Virus record (IMG/VR): IMGVR_UViG_3300013372_001792
Coordinates: 1-29,671 of that record
Strand: one strand, 5' to 3'
Source of the DNA: a virus
DNA length: 29,671 bases
Below the pieces are notes generated by a model, which worked only from the letters and a program-made list of their open reading frames with translations, was not told the origin of the DNA and made no database searches. Positions 1 to 6,935 of the stretch are shown here, piece by piece; the stretch's first letter is position 1; each line of letters begins with the position of its first letter. The translations under genes were made by a program, and so were the position numbers.

Positions 1-450
1 GCAAGTCAGGATATGTTTGATCCAGATGACAAAGTATCAGGTGGTCAAGGCTTTGTGTATGCAAGTAGTATTCTTGTTGCTATGAAGAAACTCAAACTCA
101 AAGAAGATGAAGATGGTAACAAAGTCTCAGAAGTAAAAGGTATTCGTGCCGCATGTAAGATTATGAAAACACGATATTCTAAACCTTTTGAAACACTACA
201 GATTAAGATTCCATATGAAACAGGTATGAATCCGTACAGTGGTCTACTTGATTTGTTTGAGAAGAACGAACTACTTACTAAAGAAGGTAATCGCCTATCA
301 TATACAACTGATGACGGAGAAATCTTAAAGATGTTCCGTAAAGGTTGGGAATCAAATGAAGGTGGTTGCTTAGATAAAGTCATGGAAGAGTTTAGCAAAA
401 ATCATGGGAAAAAGCTAAGTACTGAATCTATAGAGGAGGTAACACCATGA
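1..450 (+). CDS. uvsX: UvsX recombinase, C-terminal part (5' end outside window)
   Basis: The frame is open from base 1, so this is the C-terminal 149 residues of a longer protein. UvsX is the T4 RecA-family strand-exchange ATPase that acts with UvsY, UvsW and gp32 in recombination-dependent replication and repair. The fragment has the end of the RecA core (GGQGFVYASS), then K-T-R-Y-S-K-P-F and Y-E-T-G-M-N-P-Y-S-G-L-L-D, the conserved segment of T4-like UvsX proteins in which the basic KxRY stretch and the GLLD helix end the core. The C-terminus is charged. Walker A and B lie upstream and cannot be checked. The stop overlaps the next start (ATGA at 447-450) and an SD sequence GAGGAGGT (433-440) lies inside this gene, so the two are translationally linked. 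Family identity rests on recognition of the C-terminal block. Confidence 0.85.
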   Translation, partial: ASQDMFDPDDKVSGGQGFVYASSILVAMKKLKLKEDEDGNKVSEVKGIRAACKIMKTRYSKPFETLQIKIPYETGMNPYSGLLDLFEKNELLTKEGNRLSYTTDDGEILKMFRKGWESNEGGCLDKVMEEFSKNHGKKLSTESIEEVTP

Positions 451-695
451 GTTTAGATAGTATCGTAGAGGTTTGGGAAATCTTACGTGACCATGTTGAC
501 TTGAATGACAGAAGTGATGCGGCAGATTCTTTAGTTAACTATTTGATGGATAACAATTATGAAGTTGATGAAATCAAAGATGCATTTAAAGATAAAGATA
601 TTACACAAGCCTTAAAGGGTTATGCTGAACAGCACTTCCAAGAAGAAGAATACGAAGAATATGATGAAGACCAAGATCCAGAAGATTGGAACTAA
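447..695 (+). CDS. Small acidic protein downstream of uvsX, unknown function
   Basis: An 82-residue protein beginning MSLDSIVEVWEIL. The first 60 residues look helical, and the last 20 are almost all acidic or aromatic (E-E-E-Y-E-E-Y-D-E-D). Start choice is secure: GAGGAGGT at 433-440 is the best SD sequence in the window, 6 bases before ATG, and the start overlaps the uvsX stop. A short protein with the same MSLDS..-VWE-L beginning and an acidic tail is, from memory, common next to uvsX in marine T4-like phages, but no function is known to me. The acidic tail could be a DNA mimic or protein-binding tail (inference only). Confidence 0.75.
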   Translation: MSLDSIVEVWEILRDHVDLNDRSDAADSLVNYLMDNNYEVDEIKDAFKDKDITQALKGYAEQHFQEEEYEEYDEDQDPEDWN

Positions 696-1160
696 ATGTC
701 ACACAATTGGTATACCCGAATCACTTATGATTTGTCAGTGATACCGGATTTTATATCGTATTACCTAACTGAATTAGACTCAGCAAAAAAAGAAGTAAAG
801 ATATATGGCAATGTTGAAAAGAATATTGCCGCGTTGCCCGGTGTAACAGAACAGAGATTCAACCAGCTACAAGAGATTGAGGCTGTGTTGAACTACCTAA
901 ACATTCAACTTCGGAAAATTCGCCGAAAACATTTTCAAAAGTATTTAGAAGCGTATAATAGAGCATTGACTAGTCGGGATGCTGAAAAGTATGTCGACGG
1001 AGAAGATGAAGTGATTGATTATGAAACACTAATCAATGAAGTGGCCTTACTACGTAATAAGTGGTTAGGTATTATGAAGGGCCTTGAAGCAAAGCAGTGG
1101 CAGATGGGTCATATTGTTAAACTCAGAACAGCTGGAATGGAAGATATCACAATTGGCTAA
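696..1160 (+). CDS. Conserved marine T4-like phage protein, unknown function
   Basis: A 154-residue, mostly helical, charged protein starting directly after the previous stop (TAAATG). Helical segments are Q-E-I-E-A-V-L-N-Y-L with the basic R-K-I-R-R-K-H-F-Q-K-Y-L, then Y-E-T-L-I-N-E-V-A-L-L-R, and a C-terminal block HIVKLRTAGMEDITIG. Size, helical character and position close to uvsX recall UvsY, the T4 recombination mediator (137 aa). However, the sequence does not resemble the T4 UvsY I remember, and similar proteins occur in marine phages that also have a separate UvsY, so I do not name it uvsY. A role in DNA metabolism is likely only from context. Confidence 0.7.
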   Translation: MSHNWYTRITYDLSVIPDFISYYLTELDSAKKEVKIYGNVEKNIAALPGVTEQRFNQLQEIEAVLNYLNIQLRKIRRKHFQKYLEAYNRALTSRDAEKYVDGEDEVIDYETLINEVALLRNKWLGIMKGLEAKQWQMGHIVKLRTAGMEDITIG

Positions 1161-2052
1161 TTATACTTATAAAAATCATACACGTTCCCAAACAGGATCT
1201 ATGGCAAATAGTACTATGGCACATAGTACTATGGCAAATACATCCCATGTGGTAATAGGAGGTGGCGGTGTCGGCGGCCCACAACAATATTCAGGTTTAT
1301 CTAATCAACAATTGACTGCATTGACCTCAAATAATTTTGGACACCTTAATACAATTTCTATTAGCGGACTGGATTATATCGTTGGTTCACATCATCCAGA
1401 TGTAAAGAAATATGAAATTTACGAAAGCCCAGAAGATTTGCTTACTCTAAGTGTAGCATGGAAAAGATGCCGTGATGGAAGCAAAGAATATCCTGGATTT
1501 CGTAATCTATTAGATACTAGTTTATTTAAAGAAATAACTCCAGAGGATCAGCATACTGCTGATGTAATTAGGGATTACTATAGTAAAAAAATTATGATGT
1601 GGAAGTTAAAGGGTACAAAGTTAACAACGTACCGAGAAGACCTAAACTCATTTGTTCATAGTGATGGTAAAAAATTTCGTGAGAGTAGTTTTGGTTTGGC
1701 ATATTATTTGCCGGACTTCTATGAACATGATATAAATTTAGATGATGTTAGATTGCAAGTAGACCCCCGTATAGGGCCTTATAAGGAAAATACTACTAAA
1801 AAATTAAAACCTTTAAAACGCATAGTAAAGAAAAACAAAAAGGGTACTAGTATACAGTACTGGTTCAAAGATGATGATACTAATGCAAGTGCATTATTGA
1901 CATTAGAACCTAAGAATCCATTAGCACATATATGGGATTACTTATTTGAAACAAAAGAACTACTATCAATTACTGGGTTGTATTATACTAATGATAGCAA
2001 ATATGAATTTGAATACTTTAGTATTAAGAATTGGAAGTTGATCCAAGGTTGA
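1153..2052 (+). CDS. Hypothetical protein of 299 residues with MA(N/H)ST repeat near its N-terminus
   Basis: I place the start at TTG 1153, where TTGGCTAA overlaps the upstream stop by 8 bases; the frame is also open further upstream, but that would bury the start deep in the previous gene. The first 60 residues are low-complexity: two and a half MA(N/H)ST units, then a glycine-rich stretch IGGGGVGGPQQYSG. A folded region of about 230 residues follows, rich in W, Y, D and K (for example D-Y-I-V-G-S-H-H-P-D and L-A-Y-Y-L-P-D-F-Y-E-H-D), with a lysine-rich stretch near residue 225. I recognise no family or catalytic motif. No SD precedes the start, so expression probably relies on coupling. The next gene has its own promoters starting at 2049, so this gene ends its operon. 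Confidence 0.65.
   Translation: MANYTYKNHTRSQTGSMANSTMAHSTMANTSHVVIGGGGVGGPQQYSGLSNQQLTALTSNNFGHLNTISISGLDYIVGSHHPDVKKYEIYESPEDLLTLSVAWKRCRDGSKEYPGFRNLLDTSLFKEITPEDQHTADVIRDYYSKKIMMWKLKGTKLTTYREDLNSFVHSDGKKFRESSFGLAYYLPDFYEHDINLDDVRLQVDPRIGPYKENTTKKLKPLKRIVKKNKKGTSIQYWFKDDDTNASALLTLEPKNPLAHIWDYLFETKELLSITGLYYTNDSKYEFEYFSIKNWKLIQG
1201..1245 (+). repeat. 15-bp tandem repeat, about 2.7 copies, in frame
   Basis: Copies at 1201-1215, 1216-1230 and a diverged third at 1231-1245 follow the pattern ATGGCAAATAGTACT. The period of 15 keeps the reading frame and encodes MANST, MAHST, MANTS. Because each unit begins with ATG, copies could also act as alternative starts of the 299-residue protein; none has a good SD. 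Confidence 0.8.
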
Positions 2053-2086
2053 CAATAAAGCCGTTCGGGTATATAATACATGTATT
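2049..2086 (+). promoter_or_regulatory. Sigma70-type early promoter P1 with palindrome at its start point
   Basis: TTGACA (2049-2054), a 17-base spacer and TATAAT (2072-2077) match the bacterial sigma70 consensus exactly. The expected transcription start is about 2084. The perfect 12-base palindrome AATACATGTATT (2075-2086) overlaps the -10 and the start point, where a repressor or activator could bind. The first element lies at the very end of the upstream gene. The leader contains a 7-bp stem (AACTGTT 2109-2115 with AACAGTT 2126-2132) but no T run. Confidence 0.85.
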
Positions 2087-2138
2087 GAGTTAGAGATAGT
2101 AAGTTTTCAACTGTTACTGAAAAACAACAGTTTAACAA

Positions 2139-2176
2139 TTGACAATAAATCGATTCTCTGCTACAATACTTGTATT
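2139..2176 (+). promoter_or_regulatory. Sigma70-type early promoter P2, tandem to P1
   Basis: TTGACA (2139-2144), a 17-base spacer and TACAAT (2162-2167) repeat the layout of P1 about 90 bases downstream. The sequence after -35 (AATAAA) and after -10 (AATACTTGTATTGA) also copies P1, so one promoter probably arose by duplication. AATAC-TT-GTATT (2165-2176) is the same inverted repeat as at P1. The expected start is near 2174, giving a leader of about 24 bases with the SD AAAGGGG before the ATG at 2198. Confidence 0.85.
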
Positions 2177-2197
2177 GAATGATTGAAAGGGGTTTCT

Positions 2198-3247
2198 ATG
2201 TCATCAACAATTCGTGTTAAATACGGTGAATATCGTAATATTCCTGTAGTGAACAAAACTTTTACACTTGTCAAGGGTTTCCAAACAGGTGCAAAAGGTG
2301 GTTATGTAACAGTTAAGAATGAAGGGCACTTTCCCGCTGTTAACATTGAAAATGTTAAGGTTAAGGTAAGTGGTATTGAAAACATTGAATTTTTAAACGG
2401 AGAGACTGCAATGGTAGATGCGATACAATTTAAATCAAAAGAAACTAAAGTAGTTTCACCTAAGGAATCTGATGAGGAAGCAATGAATCGTATTGCTACC
2501 CGCTTTCAGGTGCTTGATGAAATGTCAAAAGCGGCTATCAATGGTGATATCCGTGCAATGATTGTGTCAGGTCCTCCTGGAGTTGGTAAGAGTTTTGGTG
2601 TTGAAACACAATTAGAAAAAGCAAGTCTGTTTGATAAGATTGCAGGTAAGCGTATTCGTTATGAAGTTGTTAAAGGTGCTATGACCGCTCTCGGCTTGTA
2701 CGCACAATTGTACAAACTTTCGGATCGTAAGAATGTGTTAGTGTTTGATGATTGTGATAGCGTGTTTGCCGATGACTTGTCATTGAACATTTTGAAGGCT
2801 GCATTGGATTCAGGTAAGCGTAGACGTATTTGCTGGAACAGTGATTCTAGTTTGTTACGCCGTGAAGGTATCCCTGATAGTTTTGACTTTAACGGTACTG
2901 CAATTTTCATTACAAACTTAAAGTTTGAAAATGTGAAAAGCAAGAAGTTGCAGGATCACTTGGAAGCATTGCAAAGTCGTTGTCACTTCTTGGATTTGAC
3001 TATTGACAATGAACGTGACAAAATGTTGCGTATCAAGCAAGTTCACCGCGATGCTGATGGTGGTTTGTTCAAAGACTATGACTTTGAAAACGGTGAGGGT
3101 GAAATGATTATCGAATTCATGGTTGAAAATCAAAATCGGTTGCGTGAATTGAGTATGCGTATGTGTCTGAAAATAGCAGACTTAGTAAAGATCAGTCCGA
3201 GCAATTGGAAGTCTTTGACTGTTAGTACTTGTATGAAATCTGCTTAA
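2198..3247 (+). CDS. AAA+ family ATPase
   Basis: A 349-residue protein. I start it at ATG 2198, six bases after AAAGGGG (2186-2192), rather than at an upstream in-frame TTG. The AAA+ core has Walker A GPPGVGKS at about residues 125-132, Walker B VLVFDDCD at 180-187 and a sensor-1-like F-I-T-N at 237-240. An arginine-rich segment (K-R-R-R-I) and R-E-G-I-P lie between Walker B and sensor 1, with a helical C-terminal lid. The first 100 residues have no motif I know. AAA ATPases of this type are carried by many marine T4-like phages; the substrate is unknown and could be a DNA or protein machine. The gene stands alone between two strong tandem promoters and a terminator, so it is expected to be strongly expressed early. 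Confidence 0.85.
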   Translation: MSSTIRVKYGEYRNIPVVNKTFTLVKGFQTGAKGGYVTVKNEGHFPAVNIENVKVKVSGIENIEFLNGETAMVDAIQFKSKETKVVSPKESDEEAMNRIATRFQVLDEMSKAAINGDIRAMIVSGPPGVGKSFGVETQLEKASLFDKIAGKRIRYEVVKGAMTALGLYAQLYKLSDRKNVLVFDDCDSVFADDLSLNILKAALDSGKRRRICWNSDSSLLRREGIPDSFDFNGTAIFITNLKFENVKSKKLQDHLEALQSRCHFLDLTIDNERDKMLRIKQVHRDADGGLFKDYDFENGEGEMIIEFMVENQNRLRELSMRMCLKIADLVKISPSNWKSLTVSTCMKSA

Positions 3248-3270
3248 TTTACCCTTTCGTTAAGCAGTGA

Positions 3271-3297
3271 AGAGGGACTTATATGTCCCTCTTTTTT
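3271..3297 (+). terminator. Rho-independent terminator after the AAA+ ATPase gene
   Basis: An 8-bp perfect stem AGAGGGAC (3271-3278) and GTCCCTCT (3285-3292) with loop TTATAT is followed by a T run to 3297. It closes the single-gene unit and lies just upstream of the next promoter. Confidence 0.9.
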
Positions 3298-3306
3298 CCA
3301 CTATGC

Positions 3307-3335
3307 TTGCGTTACTTAATCATAAGTAGTATAAT
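3307..3335 (+). promoter_or_regulatory. Sigma70-type promoter giving a probable leaderless mRNA
   Basis: TTGCGT (3307-3312), 17 bases, TATAAT (3330-3335). The -10 box touches an ATG at 3336, and a second in-frame ATG at 3342 lies exactly 6 bases after the box, where transcription should start. The first ATG would not be transcribed from this promoter, so 3342 is the more likely start codon. It heads the long operon that runs to about 12017, although a second promoter lies within the operon at 5813. Confidence 0.75.
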
Positions 3336-3341
3336 ATGACA

Positions 3342-4373
3342 ATGAAGGTAAAACCAAATACAAAAGAACAATTAGTGGATTATATGCTAAAACACCTTAG
3401 CTTAGGAACCTACGATAAAAAATTCTGTAGTAATTTGTTGCTTATTCATATTGCTAAAAATAAACCAGTAACGTCAAATCAAGCAGACCTTTTAGATAAG
3501 ATTATTGCTAGGTATCATAGACAATTAGCTAAACAAGAAATTGATAGTAACCAGATAATTACATTACCATGGACACTACCTCCTATTCAAAGTTTACCTC
3601 AATATACTCAGGCACATATTGCCATTGCCGATGATTCAGGTCCATCAGTAGTAATTCATAGTCCGTTCAAAAAAAATTATGTTAAAGAATTACAAGAATT
3701 AAATTACGCAAAGTGGAACAGGGATGAGAGAGTTTGGCTAGCACCTGCGACAGAAAAAACAATTAGGTCTTTGATTTCAATAACTGAAAAACATTATGAC
3801 TCAGTTAATTATTGTCCTGAAATAGAAAATATATTAACTACAATGTCAGTATTTGCTAACGAAAAATACTGGGAACCTACTCTTATCAAAACAAATAGTA
3901 ATTTTTATGTTGTAGCCACTAACCAATCATTAATGAAAGCGATTGAACACATCCCCTTGAATGACGAGCCTCATAATCTTGCACGATTGGTTAGAATGGG
4001 TATAAAAATTGATGATGATATAATCACTAGCGATATGTTAAGAGTTGCAATTGACACATCACCTTCTATTGAACAATTTAACATTGAAACTATCATTGAC
4101 TATTTAGTGATGATTAAAACCGACATGGTAGTACTTGCCGAATGGTTTGGTCCAAATAAAGAGTTTATTTTAGAATTGGCCAATAATTTAAAAGCTAACA
4201 AGATTGAACATAAATTAGTTAAGAGTAAAAGAGCAAATGCATTGAACATTGATTTAAAACCATATGAAATGCCTGTTAAAATTAACTTAGGCATATGGAG
4301 AAGTGAAAACAGAGTTATGTTCTTAGGCAAAAATATTAATTTAGTAAATAGTAACCCAGTGGACGTTAAATGA
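3342..4373 (+). CDS. Protein with HARP-like domain, coupled to UvsW
   Basis: A 343-residue protein. Start 3342 is chosen because the promoter's expected start point falls there; ATG 3336 adds two residues. Residues around 100-140 (IHSPFKKNYVKELQEL, then Y-A-K-W-N-R-D-E-R-V-W-L-A-P) match the pattern of HARP/SMARCAL1-type modules, in which a strand-helix unit ends in a W-x-x-x-x-x-x-W-x-x-P motif and precedes an SNF2-like motor that remodels forked DNA. No helicase motif is visible here; the motor seems to be supplied by UvsW, whose start overlaps this stop (ATGA 4370-4373). A later stretch (V-V-L-A-E-W-F-G-P-N) is reminiscent of a helicase domain without its motifs. A UvsW partner that recognises DNA forks is my inference. 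Confidence 0.55.
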   Translation: MKVKPNTKEQLVDYMLKHLSLGTYDKKFCSNLLLIHIAKNKPVTSNQADLLDKIIARYHRQLAKQEIDSNQIITLPWTLPPIQSLPQYTQAHIAIADDSGPSVVIHSPFKKNYVKELQELNYAKWNRDERVWLAPATEKTIRSLISITEKHYDSVNYCPEIENILTTMSVFANEKYWEPTLIKTNSNFYVVATNQSLMKAIEHIPLNDEPHNLARLVRMGIKIDDDIITSDMLRVAIDTSPSIEQFNIETIIDYLVMIKTDMVVLAEWFGPNKEFILELANNLKANKIEHKLVKSKRANALNIDLKPYEMPVKINLGIWRSENRVMFLGKNINLVNSNPVDVK

Positions 4374-5827
4374 AAAAATGTAAAATAATAGTCAGAGATG
4401 AAGTGAACATCAAGGTAGAAGGATTAGAATTATCTGAACGAAAAAAGTTGATGAAGATGTTTGAGTATGATGTACCTGGGGCAAGATATTTACCTAGTGT
4501 TCGACTAGGTAGATGGAATGGTAAAGTAAGTTATTTTAGTTTAGGTGGTAGTAGTTATATTAACTTGCTACCTGAAATTCTACCAGTCATCGATGCTGCC
4601 GGATATGATGTAGAACTGGATGATACACGTGATTACTCAACAACATTCGAATTCAATCAAGTGTCCGAGTCTACGTTTAGTCATAAGAATTGGCCGAAGG
4701 GTCATCCCAAAGAAGGAGAACCGGTTGTATTGCGTGATTATCAAATTGAAATTATAAACAATTTTTTAGAAAATCCACAATCATTGCAGGAAGTAGCAAC
4801 GGGGGCTGGTAAAACTATTATGACTGCCGCACTAAGTTATAGTGTAGAGTCGTATGGTCGTAGTATTGTTATTGTACCCAATAAAAGTTTAGTAGGTCAA
4901 ACTGAGGCTGATTATATAAATCTTGGATTAGATGTAGGCGTATACTTTGGTGATAGAAAAGAGTTTGGTAAGACACATACAATCTGCACATGGCAAAGTC
5001 TTAATAATATGCTTAAGAAAACAAAAGTAGATGAGGCAGAAGTTCCGATTGGAGAGTTTTTAGAAGGTGTAGTATGTGTAATGGTAGATGAGGTGCATCA
5101 GGCTAAAGCAGATGCATTAAAAACACTACTCACTGGTGTAATGAGTACTATACCAATTAGGTGGGGATTGACAGGAACTATACCCAAAGCATTATATGAA
5201 GCACAAGCGTTGTATGTTAGTTTAGGTCCACTAATTAATAAATTAGCCGCAAGTGAATTGCAAGATAGAGGTGTACTAGCACAATGTCATGTGAATATCG
5301 TTCAATTACAAGACAATGTAGAGTTCACCAATTATCAAAGTGAATTAAAATATTTACTTGAAGATAAAACAAGGCTAGATTCAATAGCAGAATTAATATT
5401 AAATATTAAGGAAAGTGGAAATACACTTGTACTAGTTGATAGAGTAAATGCAGGTAAAGAAATAGTTAGTAGATTACCTGATAGTGTTTTTGTATCAGGT
5501 GATACAAAGTTAACAGAAAGAAAAGAGGAATACGATGAAATTGCCACAAGCACAAATAAAATCATTGTCGCAACCTACGGGGTGGCGGCGGTTGGTATTA
5601 ACATACCACGAATATTCAACCTTGTTCTTATTGAACCTGGCAAGAGTTTTGTTAGAGTCATCCAGAGCATTGGTAGAGGTATTAGAAAAGCGGATGATAA
5701 AGATTTTGTCCAAATATGGGACCTCACCAGTAATTGTAGATTTGCAAAACGACATCTCTCCCAGCGAAAAACTTTCTTCAAAGAAGCAAATTACCCATTT
5801 GACTCAGAAAAATTGACTTACAAGTGA
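4370..5827 (+). CDS. uvsW: UvsW-like superfamily 2 DNA helicase
   Basis: A 485-residue protein, close to T4 UvsW in size. UvsW unwinds branched DNA and R-loops, drives fork regression and helps switch replication from origin-dependent to recombination-dependent. Residues 1-85 form the N-terminal DNA-binding domain (including V-R-L-G-R-W-N-G-K). The motor follows: R-D-Y-Q at 122-125, Walker A ATGAGKT at 143-149, DEVH at 240-243 (motif II), GLTGT at 266-270 (motif III), and C-terminal motif VI with Q-S-I-G-R-G-I-R-K. All key residues are present. It overlaps the HARP-like gene by 4 bases and has no own SD. Its last codons contain the promoter of the next gene (5813-5841). Confidence 0.93.
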   Translation: MKKCKIIVRDEVNIKVEGLELSERKKLMKMFEYDVPGARYLPSVRLGRWNGKVSYFSLGGSSYINLLPEILPVIDAAGYDVELDDTRDYSTTFEFNQVSESTFSHKNWPKGHPKEGEPVVLRDYQIEIINNFLENPQSLQEVATGAGKTIMTAALSYSVESYGRSIVIVPNKSLVGQTEADYINLGLDVGVYFGDRKEFGKTHTICTWQSLNNMLKKTKVDEAEVPIGEFLEGVVCVMVDEVHQAKADALKTLLTGVMSTIPIRWGLTGTIPKALYEAQALYVSLGPLINKLAASELQDRGVLAQCHVNIVQLQDNVEFTNYQSELKYLLEDKTRLDSIAELILNIKESGNTLVLVDRVNAGKEIVSRLPDSVFVSGDTKLTERKEEYDEIATSTNKIIVATYGVAAVGINIPRIFNLVLIEPGKSFVRVIQSIGRGIRKADDKDFVQIWDLTSNCRFAKRHLSQRKTFFKEANYPFDSEKLTYK

Positions 5828-5841
5828 TTACCTGATATAAT
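5813..5841 (+). promoter_or_regulatory. Sigma70-type promoter giving a leaderless mRNA
   Basis: TTGACT (5813-5818), 17 bases, TATAAT (5836-5841), then exactly 6 bases to ATG at 5848. Transcription should start at the A of the start codon. There is no SD before 5848. The -35 lies inside the end of uvsW. This is the clearest example of the leaderless geometry in the window. Confidence 0.85.
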
Positions 5842-5847
5842 CTTATT

Positions 5848-6348
5848 ATGCGAATTTTAACACTAGATAACGAATTTTACAATTTAGAAACACTACCCGA
5901 TGAGGTAGACGATTTACGTTTTGCGATACTAGACAATAGTAATCCTCAAAATGTAGACTATCATTATATACCATTAATCTTTTTGGAAAGTTTCAATAGT
6001 CCTGCACTTGTATTACATATTGGTGATAGGACATTGAAGATGCCGGTAGACTGGCAGATATTAATCGGTGAACCTGAGATGGGCGACTTAGAAACATTAC
6101 CGTTAACAAGTATCAATGATAGAGGATTTAAAGCATTTGAGTTTAATCCACTAAGTGCATTCAGACCTAGCTTTCTTGACATTGAAATATTAGATATATA
6201 CCATGATGTAACTTGGTATGCACCTCGGTTGAAGAACGGACAATTTTTGTGTATTCCTATCGATGATGGACTTAAACCAAGATGTGTTTATTTTGTAAAA
6301 GAAATTAGTAGAAATTGTGAAATTATAGATTACAATCAGGCATTCTAA
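5848..6348 (+). CDS. Conserved hypothetical protein, leaderless start
   Basis: A 166-residue acidic protein of mixed strand and helix (MRILTLDNEFYNLETLPDEV at the start), with no catalytic motif or membrane segment that I recognise. Notable conserved-looking parts are M-P-V-D-W-Q-I-L-I-G and P-L-T-S-I-N-D-R-G-F-K-A-F. The start is fixed by the promoter directly in front of it; no other ATG or SD competes. It overlaps the next gene by one base (TAATGG), so the gp62-like protein is made from the same mRNA. Its place between uvsW and a clamp-loader-like gene suggests replication, but that is context only. Confidence 0.75.
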   Translation: MRILTLDNEFYNLETLPDEVDDLRFAILDNSNPQNVDYHYIPLIFLESFNSPALVLHIGDRTLKMPVDWQILIGEPEMGDLETLPLTSINDRGFKAFEFNPLSAFRPSFLDIEILDIYHDVTWYAPRLKNGQFLCIPIDDGLKPRCVYFVKEISRNCEIIDYNQAF

Positions 6349-6935
6349 TGGCAACCAAAGCACCAGCAGATGAGAAATTTCAAAACATAGATTTTGATTT
6401 GTTTGATGCACTTTCTGCATTAGATAAAAAAGACTATGGATATTTGGATCGATTAACAGAAGAACAACAAAAGAAATTTGTTCCTTATATGATGACGCAT
6501 TGGATGAGTGCTGTCAAGGGTGCTAGTGACATACAAGGTTATTACTTATTAAGTGTAGAAGCCGCAGTCAATAAACACTTATTCAATGAACACGTGATGA
6601 AACATCCTAAGTTACAATGGCTTATGTTATGTGCTAGCGGCTTGGGTGCAGGAAAACATTATCATCAATGGATACCTCAATTATCAAAAGGCACACGTGA
6701 ACTAAAAGAAACTCCCAATAAGAAGGATGTTAAAGAGTATTACAAAAAGATTTATCCTAAAACAGATGATGAAACATTGGATAAGGTTAGTCTACAATTT
6801 GTAGAAGAACAGAAGAAGAAAGTTTATTTGGCAAAAAGATTCCCTTCTCTGAAGAAAGATGATATTGAGACATTAGCGTTAGTAGTAACAGATGAAGATA
6901 TTAACCAATATGAAAAAGACAACGGCAACGATTGA
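6348..6935 (+). CDS. Probable clamp-loader small subunit (gp62-like)
   Basis: A 195-residue helical protein. The pattern F-V-P-Y-M-M-T-H-W-M-S-A-V near residue 45, a helix with N-K-H-L-F, then W-L-M-L-C-A-S-G-L-G-A-G-K-H-Y-H-Q-W-I near residue 95 resembles the short clamp-loader proteins of marine T4-like phages, where (from memory) a PFM-x-x-x-W-x-S motif is followed by a basic K-x-R-Y-x-x-W-I block. In T4, gp62 pairs with gp44 to load the gp45 sliding clamp. T4 gp62 has 187 residues, a similar length. No Walker motif is present, as expected for gp62. gp44 and gp45 are not in the window, so context does not confirm this. A different helical replication protein is possible. Confidence 0.5.
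   Translation: MATKAPADEKFQNIDFDLFDALSALDKKDYGYLDRLTEEQQKKFVPYMMTHWMSAVKGASDIQGYYLLSVEAAVNKHLFNEHVMKHPKLQWLMLCASGLGAGKHYHQWIPQLSKGTRELKETPNKKDVKEYYKKIYPKTDDETLDKVSLQFVEEQKKKVYLAKRFPSLKKDDIETLALVVTDEDINQYEKDNGND

Noticed and set aside
696-1160. Naming this gene uvsY
   Set aside because: Position and size fit, but the sequence does not match UvsY proteins I remember and similar proteins coexist with a separate UvsY in marine phages.
2109-2132. Attenuator/terminator between P1 and P2
   Set aside because: The stem is only 7 bp with a 10-base loop and has no T run.
5535-5816. 93-residue open frame inside uvsW on the same strand
   Set aside because: It lies fully within the conserved C-terminal helicase domain of uvsW in another frame and shows no recognisable protein features.
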